A stretch of 64,000 nucleotides of DNA from Atopsyche davidsoni (taxonomy: Eukaryota; Arthropoda; Insecta; Trichoptera; Hydrobiosidae): assembly GCA_022113835.1 (NCBI GenBank), contig JAILWY010000025.1, forward strand, positions 5,146,001-5,210,000, given 5' to 3'. The notes below the pieces were generated by a model. The model was given only the letters and a program-made list of their open reading frames with translations. It was not told where the DNA came from and did no database searches. Every line of letters begins with the position of its first letter. Position 1 is the first letter of the stretch. Positions 36,236 to 47,200 of the stretch are shown piece by piece. A program made the position numbers and the translations under genes.

Positions 36236-36560
36236 TAGGCGAATAAAGCCCACCAAGATCCGCCAAATTTTCTTGTGTGTTCCACGATCCACGAGAAAAT
36301 GAGAATAAGTGAAAAATTTTCTATAAATGGAGGATTATAGTAGTTGCGGATTGGCACGAGAAGTTCGTCACAGATAAACTCAAGTCTCGAGTTGCGCTCC
36401 CTATTACCAGAAAGGCAATGCTGACCATACAATTGATGAGGTTGAACGTGTGTCGTATATACCATAAATGTATCAGGTTCGGAAGCCGATAAAAGCGAAA
36501 GTTTTCGTCGTTTCACGTATGAATTGACCACCCAAAAAAGTATTGAGTGCTCTATCAACA
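36236..36560 (-). pseudogene. Possible Tc1/mariner-like transposase relic
   Basis: The minus-strand frame includes CDELLVPIRNYYNPPFIENF followed by an IVEHTRKF segment. This resembles the region leading into the second catalytic Asp of Tc1-type transposases, with the catalytic segment itself lost or out of frame. The relic stops where the hAT element begins. The assignment is tentative. Confidence 0.35.
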
Positions 36561-37116
36561 TGTATTAACGAAAAATGCAAATTTATAAAAAAAATATTCA
36601 TAATATTCAGGTGTTAGGTTTGTGTACTTCATAATAATTTTAGTAAAACGGCAAATTCAAGTTCTCTACATCATTTCATGTACAATCAATTTTTTTTTAA
36701 TCATTTGACAAAAGCTATTACAAGTTTTTTTGTACCAATGACTACAAATTCTGATCTGCTAAATTTATTCTAAATGTATCCAATAACTTTCTAAATTATT
36801 TTCGCTTTTTGAAAAAAACCAAATAACCTAATTAATTAATCATAGATCATAGAAATTACTAATTTCATTACTTTTTGTAAAATTGAATTTTTTTCGAACA
36901 TTTTTTTCATGCAGAATTGAGCTATAAAACAAAATTATCTGAACTATCAACTTTTAACAGCTTTAATAGTTTAATAACTTTATATTAATTCCCTGTTAAT
37001 TAATTTACTCTCAATCTTTAATTCATTTGTTCAAGTAAAATTATTACTATGGAATTTTTTTTTTGTCAAATCTATGCAACTAACTTGATGAGTCTGTACG
37101 TGTATCAAATCTATAT

Positions 37117-37980
37117 ATACGAGGGCGGTCCGATAAGTACTTAGCCTACAAAAGAAAAACGAAAATTTCGGAAAAGTGGCGATTTATTTCTCAAAATAGT
37201 CTCCATTTAGCTTGATACACTCGACCCAGCGATTCTCCAACTTCTTTAACCCACCTGAAAAATACGTTTTCTCGAGGTCTGCAAAGTAGGCCTCCGTGAT
37301 GGCGATGACCTCCTCATTCGACTTAAATTTCTGCCCGGCGAGTGACTTTTTCAAGTTTGGAAACAAAAAAAATCGCACGGGGCCAAATCTTGAAAATACG
37401 CTGGATAGGGGAACAGTTCGTAGTGCAATTCGACCAGTTTGGCCGTGGCGACAGTGGAGGTGTGAGCCGGTGCGTTGTCATGGTGAAAGAGCACTTTTTT
37501 CTTAGCCAAATGGGACCGTTTTTTCTGCAATTCGGCGTCGAATCGGCCCAATAATTCGGAAAAGTAGAGCCCTGTGACCGTTTTGCCCTTCTCCAGGTAG
37601 TCAATGTAGATCACACCTTGTGAATCCCAGAAAACGGCGGCCATCACTTTTCCGGCCGATAGGACAGTCTTCGCCTTCTTCGGAGCACGTTAGCCGGGTT
37701 CCTTGGTCTCTGGTGTGTACCAGTGGATCCATGTCATGATCCATGACGGTCACGAAACGACGTAGAAACTTCTTGCGCTTGAACAACGGCAAACACTTCT
37801 CCGAAGTGGTCTCACGGTTGCGCTTGTTGTCCGGAGTGAGCAAACGCGGCACCCATCGCGCCGACAGCTTTCTCATGCCCAAAATTTCATGCACGCGGTC
37901 TTTTGAGATGCCTACTGTTTCAGCTATCTCGCGCACCTTCAATCGGCGGTCTGTCGGTAGTCGTCTTTTTTTATCTGACA
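37117..37980 (-). pseudogene. Mariner transposase, truncated and frameshifted
   Basis: Mariner elements move by cut and paste through a DD34D transposase. The 3' end is intact: the terminal repeat ACGAGGGCGGTCCGATAAGT lies at 37119-37138. In minus-strand order there is a helix-turn-helix segment (REIAETVGISKDRVHEILGM), WVPRLLTPD, then frameshifts that destroy the first catalytic Asp region. A good stretch follows with HHDNAPAH and, 34 residues later, the Asp of LAPCDFF, the DD34D spacing. The C-terminal part (NLKKSLAGQKF to GDYFEK) sits in a different frame. The first 70-75 residues and the other terminal repeat are missing, so the copy is dead. Confidence 0.9.
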
Positions 37981-38164
37981 GCCTAAATTTATTTATTAAT
38001 TTAAAATCAATAAATGAGTTTATTATAAATTGACTCATTTGCATGAATAAAATTGCATTTTTTTATGTTTGAGTTTCATATTTAATTTTGTACAATATAA
38101 TGCATGAATGACACAATTACTTTACTATGATCGAGAAATTTTAACTCTCCAACAAAACTTTACA

Positions 38165-38226
38165 TATGTACATAAATGTAAATGTGAATATATTTGTATA
38201 TATATATATATTTATATAATATATAT
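38165..38226. repeat. TA-rich simple repeat
   Basis: A (TA)n-like run at the 3' end of the LINE remnant; such tracts are typical behind LINE tails. Confidence 0.6.
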
Positions 38227-38746
38227 CTTCTTCTGATGCCTCTCCTCATAGGAGGTTGGTGACCATTTCCTTGATCTTGTCTCCATCCTGGGACAGTCTC
38301 ACCGATTCGGCCGCACTTCCGATCTCGAGCCACTGGCGCAAATTTCGCATCCACGTAAACTTCCTCCTTCCAATGCCCCTTTATTCTTCGATTTTTTTCT
38401 TGGACCATCAGCTGGAGGATGCTATATTTATTGTTACGAAAAATGTGGCCAAAATAGGAGACCTTCCACCTTTTTACCAACGCCAAGTCTCTTTGCGCAT
38501 TCTGAACAAGACTCTTTCATTAGTGACGCGGTCAACCCATGGTATCTTAAGGATTCTCCTATAATATTTTTGTGTCTCTGATTTAGCATTGTATAATCTA
38601 TATGATTTCTCACAACATTTCAAGGTGTATCTTGTGGTGATTTCCGTGTGTAGGTCAAATATTGTGTTTGCAATAAAAATATTGTTATCTTGGCAGAATT
38701 CTGATAATCTGTTTGTTTGTCTTTTTTGGAATTCAGGATACATCAA
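38223..38746 (-). pseudogene. LINE (RTE-like non-LTR retrotransposon) ORF2 remnant, copy 2
   Basis: The minus-strand frames encode QTNRLSEFCQDNNIFIANT, typical of the endonuclease-domain end. It then jumps by internal deletion to YRRILKIPWVDRVTNERVL and, after a frameshift, VKRWKVSYFGHIFRNNKYSI, the C-terminal region after the reverse transcriptase. The catalytic RT core is missing. The element ends near the poly-AT tract at 38160-38225. Confidence 0.75.
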
Positions 38747-39830
38747 TTAATGTACACATTTCGTGCGTTTTGATTTGGTTCATGAGGTTCTGCAAGTCAC
38801 TGTGGATTTGTTCTATATCCTCATCACTTTTATCAGCAGTTGGTGCGTAGACTTGAATCAGATTAATATTACTAGAAACAACGATCCATAAAAGACTTTA
38901 TTCGAAAACCTTAATATCGAAAATTAAAAAAATATTTATCCAAATATTTACGTACCACGATTGCCACATCGTGGTGTTGTTTTGATATTTCTTGCGTTCC
39001 ACCTGAATAAAAGAAGGTTGTGTCTTTTAAAGTTTGTTGACCATTTCCTAACCATTTAATATCACTTACCTAATCTAAGGAAATCTTTATTTATTCTTCT
39101 CATACTAGTTCTAAATTATGGAGTACAGGATGTTGTTGCTCTTTTATACTAGTCGCATACTTTCCGCGCTATACCTGGGCTTTACCTGGACGTGGCCGGA
39201 AGTAAACTTCACACCGCCAAGCCCGGAAACTTGGCAGCGCCGATCGCTAGTCGGATTGCCTGGCAAAATTGTTCTTTTTGTTGATCGATTTATGGTATTC
39301 GTGAGGAAGACAGAGTAGTGGGTCCCCGGGTCCTTCTCCACCGCAGTTAGTGTTTTGAAGAAAAGATTTACGTATCACTGCTGCCCAATATTACTAATAT
39401 GTAATGTAAACTTTTTCTGACGTAGCGCTGGCATTTATGTCTGCTATTCCTTTTGCAGCAGGTTGCAGAAACAGTAGCAGAAGCTTCCCCACTTTTACAA
39501 GGTACTTCCAGAACACATCCTACCACAATCAGTCCAAATCAACTTCTCCATGGCCGATCCTTTACATACATTTAGGGCATAGAATGCCAGAATATATAAT
39601 ATATATTTACTATATATTAAATATATAAACATGTGTGTGTGTGAGAGAAAAAAATTAAAATTAAATATAAAAACGACAAAATTTCCCAAAAATCCAATTT
39701 AATTCTATAACTACTATAATTTGAAATACATTAAAATTTTAAACTGAGATATTAAGGTATGTTAAAATATTACAATAAATAACATACAAGCGTCTTGCTG
39801 TGTAATCAATAATTATTAAAACTCATCAAT

Positions 39831-41027
39831 CTATCCACTAAAGATGGATTTAAATTTATTTTTCAAAGTAGAAAGGAACGATTTAATGCCTGACGAAGCT
39901 GCTATCGGTGGAGATTGAGTTATAATTTGAGGGGGCGGAGGTGGAGGTTGAACCATAATTGGAGGGGGAGGAGGTGGAGGTTGAACCATAATTGGAGGTT
40001 GAACCATAATTGGAGGTTGAACCATAATTGGAGGTTGAACCATAATTGGAGGTTGAACCATAATTGGAGGGGGAGGAGGTGGAGGTTGAACCATAATTGG
40101 AGGGGGAGGAGGTGGAGGTTGAACCATAATTGGAGGAGGTGGAGGTGGAGTTTGAACTATAATTGGAGGAGGAGGAGGTGGAGGTTGAACTATAATTGGA
40201 GGAGGTGGAGATGGAGTTAGAACTATAATTGGAGGGGGAGGAGGTAGAGTGGCTGGTGATGGAGTGAAAGTAGAATCAGTTTGCACCGGAGTGAGAATAG
40301 GCAAAGTTTCAATATATGAAAATGTTGTGGGAGCTAACGTTGTGGGAGCTAACGTTGTGGGAGCTAACGTTGTGGGAGCTAACGTTGTGGGAGCTAACGT
40401 TGTGATGACGGTTGTTGTATCGGATGCAACTGGTATTAATGTCGGCTCCGATAGTGCTGTTGTGGTCGATTCGAAAGATATGACCGTTGTTGAATCCGTT
40501 ACAGGCACTGGCGTCAAAGTTGTTGTTGTCAAATTACCACCTAATATCGCTTCAAGCATTGAAAAAGCCATCGTTTCATTGATATTATTCCATGTCGCCA
40601 TGATTTCCGTTGCTGCCATACTCGGTGTAATCTGATTTATTGTTGCGTTAAGGACATCGGCATATTGTGCTGCCGCTGTCAAATTTAAATCTGGATATAA
40701 GTTCATGACTGCTTCAGCGAGATCGTAAATATGAATAGGATCCTCATTAGAAACAGCGATTATGAGTAGATTCATCATGTGGTTAGCCACAGCTTCAGCC
40801 ACGGAGTCATTCAGCGTCGGAGCTTGTGCTTTAATTATTGCTTTCATTCCTTGGATTGAATCCGGAGGCAGCTGGTTGCCAGGGTTCTCGAAGATACTAT
40901 TGGCAGCGGTTTCGTTCAAAGTGAGGTTATTTGCCATGAACTGCATCGAGCTTGGCGGGTTTTGGCCCTCCACTGCTCTCATGGCGCCCATCACTATTCC
41001 CAGCGTCAAAGCGCCTATGAGTCTCAT
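39831..41027 (-). CDS. Gene 2: secreted protein with helical N-terminal domain and Thr/Pro-rich repeats (398 aa)
   Basis: I do not recognise a named family. The ATG at 41027 follows an acceptor (GTTTTCAG, AG at 41030-41031) by two bases and opens a signal peptide, MRLIGALTLGIVMGAMRAVEG. Residues 22-164 form a cysteine-free, Leu/Ala-rich, probably all-helical domain with YPDLNLTAA and TWNNIN motifs and several N-glycosylation sequons; it is paralogous to the N-terminus of gene 3. Then come a Thr/Ser-rich stretch, five copies of LAPTT (15-bp units at 40322-40397), and PPPPPPPIMVQ and PPIMVQ repeats. The end is a basic amphipathic tail, IKSFLSTLKNKFKSIFSG. TAG stop at 39831. It is probably an extracellular gland product. 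There are no enzymatic motifs. Confidence 0.82.
   Translation of the reverse strand: MRLIGALTLGIVMGAMRAVEGQNPPSSMQFMANNLTLNETAANSIFENPGNQLPPDSIQGMKAIIKAQAPTLNDSVAEAVANHMMNLLIIAVSNEDPIHIYDLAEAVMNLYPDLNLTAAAQYADVLNATINQITPSMAATEIMATWNNINETMAFSMLEAILGGNLTTTTLTPVPVTDSTTVISFESTTTALSEPTLIPVASDTTTVITTLAPTTLAPTTLAPTTLAPTTLAPTTFSYIETLPILTPVQTDSTFTPSPATLPPPPPIIVLTPSPPPPIIVQPPPPPPPIIVQTPPPPPPIMVQPPPPPPPIMVQPPPPPPPIMVQPPIMVQPPIMVQPPIMVQPPIMVQPPPPPPPIMVQPPPPPPQIITQSPPIAASSGIKSFLSTLKNKFKSIFSG
39935..40245 (-). repeat. Pro-rich tandem repeats in gene 2
   Basis: Alternating long (PPPPPPPIMVQ) and short (PPIMVQ, 18-bp) units, all in frame. Five short units lie in a row around 39987-40060. Confidence 0.85.
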
Positions 41028-41406
41028 TTCTGAAAACGTCAATATCTGAGTACCTCTAAATCTAAATCAAACGAGGATAATAGCAATTGACCGCTATAAT
41101 GGATGTGATGAGGTAAAAGATTTTAATACTTAATTTATTAATAATTAATTTATTATTATTATATTATAAGAAATTGGTGGTATTCCATTTTAATGTTTAA
41201 AATTAAAATATTTTTATTGAAAATATCATATTACCAACACTTGTTTATATTCACAATTTTTTATTACCATTAGAGATGAAATTAAAGAAAAAGTACTTAA
41301 ATATTATTTTATTGTAGATGAACTAAGTGAGAAGCATTTAGAGTGTTTTGGAGTTAAAAAAGGTAAATATATAAATATAAATGTATGTATATATATTTAT
41401 ATATGC

Positions 41407-41455
<49 letters not shown>

Positions 41456-41650
41456 TAAATAAATAAATATATATATATAAAAAATATATAAATTTTAAGA
41501 TATATATATATATATATTTAAATAAGTTTATGTATAAATATAAAGATATATATATTTTTACATATATTATATATATTTATTACATGCATATAAATTAAAA
41601 AAAAAAAAAAATATGATGAAATATCTATGAGATAAAAATGTAGTACTTAC
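41028..41650 (-). other. Gene 2 5' UTR intron (inferred), with (TA)n tract
   Basis: Bounded on the minus strand by the donor GTAAGTAC (41643-41650) and the acceptor TTTTCAG (ending 41030). It holds a pure (TA)n run at about 41409-41447 and further TA-rich sequence to 41580. No coding. Confidence 0.5.
41409..41447. repeat. (TA)n microsatellite
   Basis: About 19 consecutive TA dinucleotides, continued by imperfect TA-rich sequence on both sides. Confidence 0.95.
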
Positions 41651-41690
41651 TGTGAAACTGTCAGGCTCGGGGAAGTGTCAGTATTGCACT
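41651..41690 (-). other. Gene 2 non-coding first exon (inferred)
   Basis: On the minus strand AGTGCAATACTGACACTTCC leads to TTCACA before the donor GTAAGTAC. It starts about 32 bp downstream of the TATA-like box. There is no ATG in a useful frame. Confidence 0.5.
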
Positions 41691-41715
41691 AAAAGATATA
41701 TGCAATATACATGCA

Positions 41716-41723
41716 TTTAAATA
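41716..41723 (-). promoter_or_regulatory. TATA box of gene 2
   Basis: TATTTAAA on the minus strand, about 30 bp ahead of the inferred exon start near 41690. Same spacing as in gene 1. Confidence 0.5.
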
Positions 41724-42534
41724 GTATTAGTTTCAATGAAATAATTCATTTTTTAGTGTCAAAAATGTTTTTCCTGTTTAGATGTTTGTCAAATGTTTTC
41801 TAATGTATTTCAATTGAATTGAATAGTTCGGCGGAGTTATTGTTATGAGATAATAACACAATTGATATCAGAATAAACATAGATGATTTTTTATAATTTT
41901 TTTAGTCGTCCACGTCATTGTTTTGAAAAACACGCTACACGTTGACAATAATCGAGTTATAAAATTTGCCCATCTTTCAATACCAACTACCCATTTACGA
42001 GCCCGCATGTGGGAAGGCTCTATTTTTTATCCACATTCTTATGACCACAGGAGATATCCTGTATATCAAAGGCGGAGCTTGTTAACCACACGGGAGGAGG
42101 AAGGAGAGAGTGGTGGAGGTGTGTAGGATACCGAAGCGGTTTTCAAGCGATTGCGGCTGTGCTCCACTTGCCTAGCTACCGCCGGAAACTTACCCAAATA
42201 AGGTTTTCCACGGCTTCTGGTCAAGTTTCTTATTTTAAGCAAGCACCTGAACTAATCATCAGACTACAAGTTTATTTATGGTTCAGATTATCTACATTTT
42301 TCTATTTATCTTTCCATATACAGCACATCGAAATGGCTATATTTATTTATGCAACTAAAAAAAAAAAAATTTGTAACATTTTAATGACACGGATGTTCTT
42401 TCTTATGTTCGATTAAAATCTACTCAACTTTGTATATAAGAAAATTCTATGTTTTTACGACCGTAAAAATGATATCCTAATGAATTCTAAAATAATTTTT
42501 AGAATTTATTTTGATGTACATTACTCCAGCTTCA

Positions 42535-42700
42535 TGGAAAAAGAGGCCTTGGAAGGAATAAGCTATTGTGGAAGTGGAATTTGCGCCAGTGGCTGGAAGT
42601 CGGAAGTACAACCGATCTGATAATACTGGCATCTGTGAGATGGTCACCTAAGACCTACTCCGAGGAAAGGCTTTTCGAGAAGAATGATAGTGACATTTGA
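42535..42700 (+). repeat. LINE 3' fragment, copy 3
   Basis: TTGCGCCAGTGGCTGGAAGT and the following CGGAAGT, GAGATGGTCACC and GAGGA blocks match the complement of 38223-38350 (copy 2) in order. It is the last 50 or so codons of the same LINE family, on the opposite strand and without a usable frame. Confidence 0.55.
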
Positions 42701-42809
42701 CAAAAAAAACGAAATTTTTCATTATTACCTTTTTAGTAAATATTCTACTCATCACACCAGGAGCATCTTAACAGTAACTCTTCACTCGATTTTCACATAT
42801 GGAGATGTA

Positions 42810-43056
42810 TTTTAAATATAATAAAATACGTGAGTCAAACATTGGCACGTTGGCATTATAAAAAACGCAAACTCTAACGTTGGCATTATCAAACTGATAT
42901 CACTCAGTTTGATAATACCATTGAGAAAGGTTGGCAAAACCCGCCACCAATAAAAATAAATACGTGGAAAAATCACTCAAGTATTTTATTATATTTAAAA
43001 TATTAAATTGGGATTCCACAAGTATTCTATGTCAAAAATATTGAATATTTATATAG
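42810..43056. repeat. Foldback/hammerhead-like repeat, copy D
   Basis: Two inverted arms around 42895 carry TTGGCATTATAAA/TTTGATAATACC and ATAAAATACGTGAG/CTCAAGTATTTTAT, followed by the family tail (TTAAATTGGGATTCCAC to ATTGAATATTTAT). It is more diverged than copy C. Confidence 0.6.
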
Positions 43057-43454
43057 GGATGTTTCGAATTTATGATTTCAAGATAAATAAATACTTGACT
43101 CCATCTTGAAAGTGTAAAAAGAAGTGAAGTACTTTTAAGGTTTGTCTGATTAATTTGAATCTTCTTTCTGTGGAGATGTAATAGACTTGTGAACTTGAAA
43201 TGATTGTAGAGAGTTTAGATTGTGTTTCAGAAGTTACTTGCAGATGAGGGGATGAAGGACTCTTGCTTTTGTCCCTGCAGCCAGCTTCAGGATATAATCG
43301 TTGCCAGCTGTTTTTGATGTAATTGCACGAGCTTTGTAAGAAAAGGTTTGTATTGTGAACGCTATTGGGTAGAAACAATACCAACACCTTTCTTTCGAAT
43401 ATAAAACTATAGTGTAGAAAGACTCGGAGGTCCACTACACTATCAATCCTAAGT

Positions 43455-43505
43455 AACATATGATCGGTGAGATGGTCACCAATCTGATTTAAGGAGAGGA
43501 ACTAA
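43455..43505 (+). repeat. LINE 3' end fragment, copy 4
   Basis: ATCGGTGAGATGGTCACCAA and AGGAGAGGAA match the 3' terminus of the copies at 38223 (complement) and 42535. Only the last tens of bases remain. Confidence 0.4.
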
Positions 43506-44062
43506 GAGGAAACACGATATACGAGCAAAATATCCTAATTTATATCGAACGGCTATTCATGAATAGTAGCTATCAATTACAGATATTGTGTTCTTGTGGA
43601 GGAAGATGAAACTTAATGAAAATGCAGACATGACCGACGAACTGATCATCAGTAGCAACAACAAAAAGTTGTGGGTATGATTTTAGCAGAACCAGGGGAG
43701 TATGTTTACCGACAATGCAATTTCACATTAACGCAAAACCGACAAGTTATTTCTTAAAGAACACAACAATATAATTCAATTATAACATATAAAACATACA
43801 TATTTAAATATTAAAAGGATATTTATAATAGAATATTTGAGAGATTTAAAATTAATGATAGTTTCCATATTATTTGATAAGAATATCCGCATTGATAAAC
43901 GTTTTTGAAACTGATATGCCTTACATCCAAAATTTGACTGTATTCAATTAAAATTTTATTGAAATCAAGAAAATAGGAAAAAAGATATTAAAAAAAAACA
44001 GAAAGCAAAATAACAAAAAACAAAAAAAAAAACTTTTGGTAAAGAAAAACCATATAATCCAT

Positions 44063-44068
44063 TTATTA
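44063..44068 (-). terminator. Candidate poly(A) signal of gene 3
   Basis: AATAAA on the minus strand, about 205 bp beyond the stop codon of the giant gene. Confidence 0.45.
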
Positions 44069-44272
44069 GAAAGACATGTAACACTTAATATTCTATAAAG
44101 AAGAAAACTGTGATTTCAACATATGTAATATTGTGAATGTGAAAGCACGAAACGATATGATAAGTTTAAATATACATTAATAAATAATAAATAAACAACC
44201 AACCCTAAGTAAATAACATATTCACAAAAAAAGCTTAATAAGAAAAAGACACTAAAAACAAACCACAAGAAA

Positions 44273-47200
44273 TTATTTTATAGATTTTTTAATAGTATGA
44301 GGATATATTCTATGCCTCATAGCAATGTATTTGTCGACCAAAGCCTTAACGAAATTAATATATTTGTGGTCGACTGCTGTAGAACCCTGAGGACCAGAAA
44401 CAGTCGTAGTTATCGATGAAGGGATGGCAGTGCGACCTATAGTAGTCATTGTAGAAGAAGTTGCCGATGACGTTGCCGTTGGTGTATTCGTTGACGTCGA
44501 CCAAGTATTCGAAGTGGCTGATGCAGTCAGCATCGGCGTCGGTGTGTTTGTGGACTGCGGCAAAGTATTCGTAGGAACTGTTTCAGTCGGCATCGGCGTC
44601 GGTGTGTTAGTGGACTGCGGCAAAGTATTCGTTGGGGCTGTTTCAGTCGGCATCGGCGTCGTTGTGTTAGTGGATGTCGGCCTGGTATTTGTTGAGGCTG
44701 TTTCAGTCGGCATCGGCGTCGGTGTGTTTGTGGACTGCGGCAAAGTATTCGTAGGAACTGTTTCAGTCGGCATCGGCGTCGGAGTGTTAGTGGACTGCGG
44801 CAAAGTATTCGTAGGGGCTGTTTCAGTCGGCATCGCCGTCGGTGTGTTAGTGGACTGCGGCAAAGTATTCGTTGGGGCTGTTTCAGTCGGCATCGGCGTC
44901 GTTGTGTTAGTGGATGTCGGCCTGGTATTTGTTGGGGCTGTTTCAGTCGGCATCGGCGTCGGTGTGTTAGTGGACTGCGGCAAAGTATTCGTAGAAACTG
45001 TTTCAGTCGGCATCGGCGTCGGTGTGTTAGTGGACTGCGGCAAAGTATTCGTAGGGGCTGTTTCTGTCGGCATCGCCGTCGGTGTGTTAGTCGACTGCGG
45101 CAAAGTATTCGTTGGGGCTGTTTCAGTCGGCATGGGCGTCGTTGTGTTAGTGGATGTCGGCCTGGTATTTGTTGAGGCTGTTTCAGTCGGCATCGGCGTC
45201 GGTGTGTTAGTGGACTGCGGCAAAGTATTCGTAGAAACTGTTTCAGTCGGCATCGGCGTCGGTGTGTTAGTGGACTGCGGCAAAGTATTCGTAGGGGCTG
45301 TTTCAGTCGGCATCGCCGTCGGTGTGTTAGTCGACTGCGGCAAAGTATTCGTTGGGGCTGTTTCAGTCGGCATCGGCGTCGTTGTGTTAGTGGATGTCGG
45401 CCTGGTATTTGTTGGGGCTGTTTCAGTCGGCATCGGCGTCGGTGTGTTAGTGGACTGCGGCAAAGTATTCGTAGGAACTGTTTCAGTCGGCATCGGCGTC
45501 GGTGTGTTAGTGGACTGCGGCAAAGTATTCGTAGAAACTGTTTCAGTCGGCATCGGCGTCGTTGTGTTAGTGGATGTCGGCCTGGTATTTGTTGAGGCTG
45601 TTTCAGTCGGCATCGGCGTCGGTGTGTTAGTGGACTGCGGCAAAGTATTCGTAGGAACTGTTTCAGACGGCATCGGCGTCGGTGTGTTAGTGGACTGCGG
45701 CAAAGTATTCGTAGGAACTGTTTCAGTCGGCATCGGCGTCGGAGTGTTAGTGGACTGCGGCAAAGTATTCGTAGGGGCTGTTTCAGTCGGCATCGCCGTC
45801 GGTGTGTTAGTGGACTGCGGCAAAGTATTCGTTGGGGCTGTTTCAGTCGGCATCGGCGTCGTTGTGTTAGTGGATGTCGGCCTGGTATTTGTTGGGGCTG
45901 TTTCAGTCGGCATCGGCGTCGGTGTGTTAGTGGACTGCGGCAAAGTATTCGTAGAAACTGTTTCAGTCGGCATCGGCGTCGGTGTGTTAGTGGACTGCGG
46001 CAAAGTATTCGTAGGGGCTGTTTCTGTCGGCATCGCCGTCGGTGTGTTAGTCGACTGCGGCAAAGTATTCGTTGGGGCTGTTTCAGTCGGCATGGGCGTC
46101 GTTGTGTTAGTGGATGTCGGCCTGGTATTTGTTGAGGCTGTTTCAGTCGGCATCGGCGTCGGTGTGTTAGTGGACTGCGGCAAAGTATTCGTAGAAACTG
46201 TTTCAGTCGGCATCGGCGTCGGTGTGTTAGTGGACTGCGGCAAAGTATTCGTAGGGGCTGTTTCAGTCGGCATCGCCGTCGGTGTGTTAGTCGACTGCGG
46301 CAAAGTATTCGTTGGGGCTGTTTCAGTCGGCATCGGCGTCGTTGTGTTAGTGGATGTCGGCCTGGTATTTGTTGGGGCTGTTTCAGTCGGCATCGGCGTC
46401 GGTGTGTTAGTGGACTGCGGCAAAGTATTCGTAGGAACTGTTTCAGTCGGCATCGGCGTCGGTGTGTTAGTGGACTGCGGCAAAGTATTCGTAGAAACTG
46501 TTTCAGTCGGCATCGGCGTCGTTGTGTTAGTGGATGTCGGCCTGGTATTTGTTGAGGCTGTTTCAGTCGGCATCGGCGTCGGTGTGTTAGTGGACTGCGG
46601 CAAAGTATTCGTAGGAACTGTTTCAGACGGCATCGGCGTCGGTGTGTTAGTGGACTGCGGCAAAGTATTCGTAGAAACTGTTTCAGTCGGCATCGGCGTC
46701 GGTGTGTTAGTGGACTGCGGCAAAGTATTCGTAGGGGCTGTTTCAGTCGGCATCGCCGTCGGTGTGTTAGTCGACTGCGGCAAAGTATTCGTAGGGGCTG
46801 TTTCAGTCGGCATCGGCGTCGTTGTGTTAGTGGATGTCGGCCTGGTATTTGTTGGGGCTGTTTCAGTCGGCATCGGCGTCGGTGTGTTAGTGGACTGCGG
46901 CAAAGTATTCGTAGGAACTGTTTCAGTCGGCATCGGCGTCGGTGTGTTAGTGGACTGCGGCAAAGTATTCGTAGAAACTGTTTCAGTCGGCATCGGCGTC
47001 GGTGTGTTAGTGGACTGCGGCAAAGTATTCGTAGGGGCTGTTTCAGTCGGCATCGCCGTCGGTGTGTTAGTCGACTGCGGCAAAGTATTCGTTGGGGCTG
47101 TTTCAGTCGGCATCGGCGTCGTTGTGTTAGTGGATGTCGGCCTGGTATTTGTTGGGGCTGTTTCAGTCGGCATCGGCGTCGGTGTGTTAGTGGACTGCGG

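Larger units (their letters stand above)
41750..44060. other. Intergenic region between genes 2 and 3
   Basis: No gene is supported. The stretch includes LINE 3' fragments at 42535-42700 and 43455-43500 and a foldback repeat at 42810-43056. A moderately GC-rich piece at 41990-42200 has no recognisable content. The 129-codon frame at 43070-43459 on the minus strand looks like chance. Confidence 0.65.

Noticed and set aside
39915..40635. Plus-strand frames across gene 2 (101 and 128 codons)
   Set aside because: Antisense shadows of the Pro-rich and LAPTT repeats.
43070..43459. 129-codon minus-strand frame between LINE fragments
   Set aside because: No domain, no paralogue and compositionally like intergenic DNA; treated as chance.
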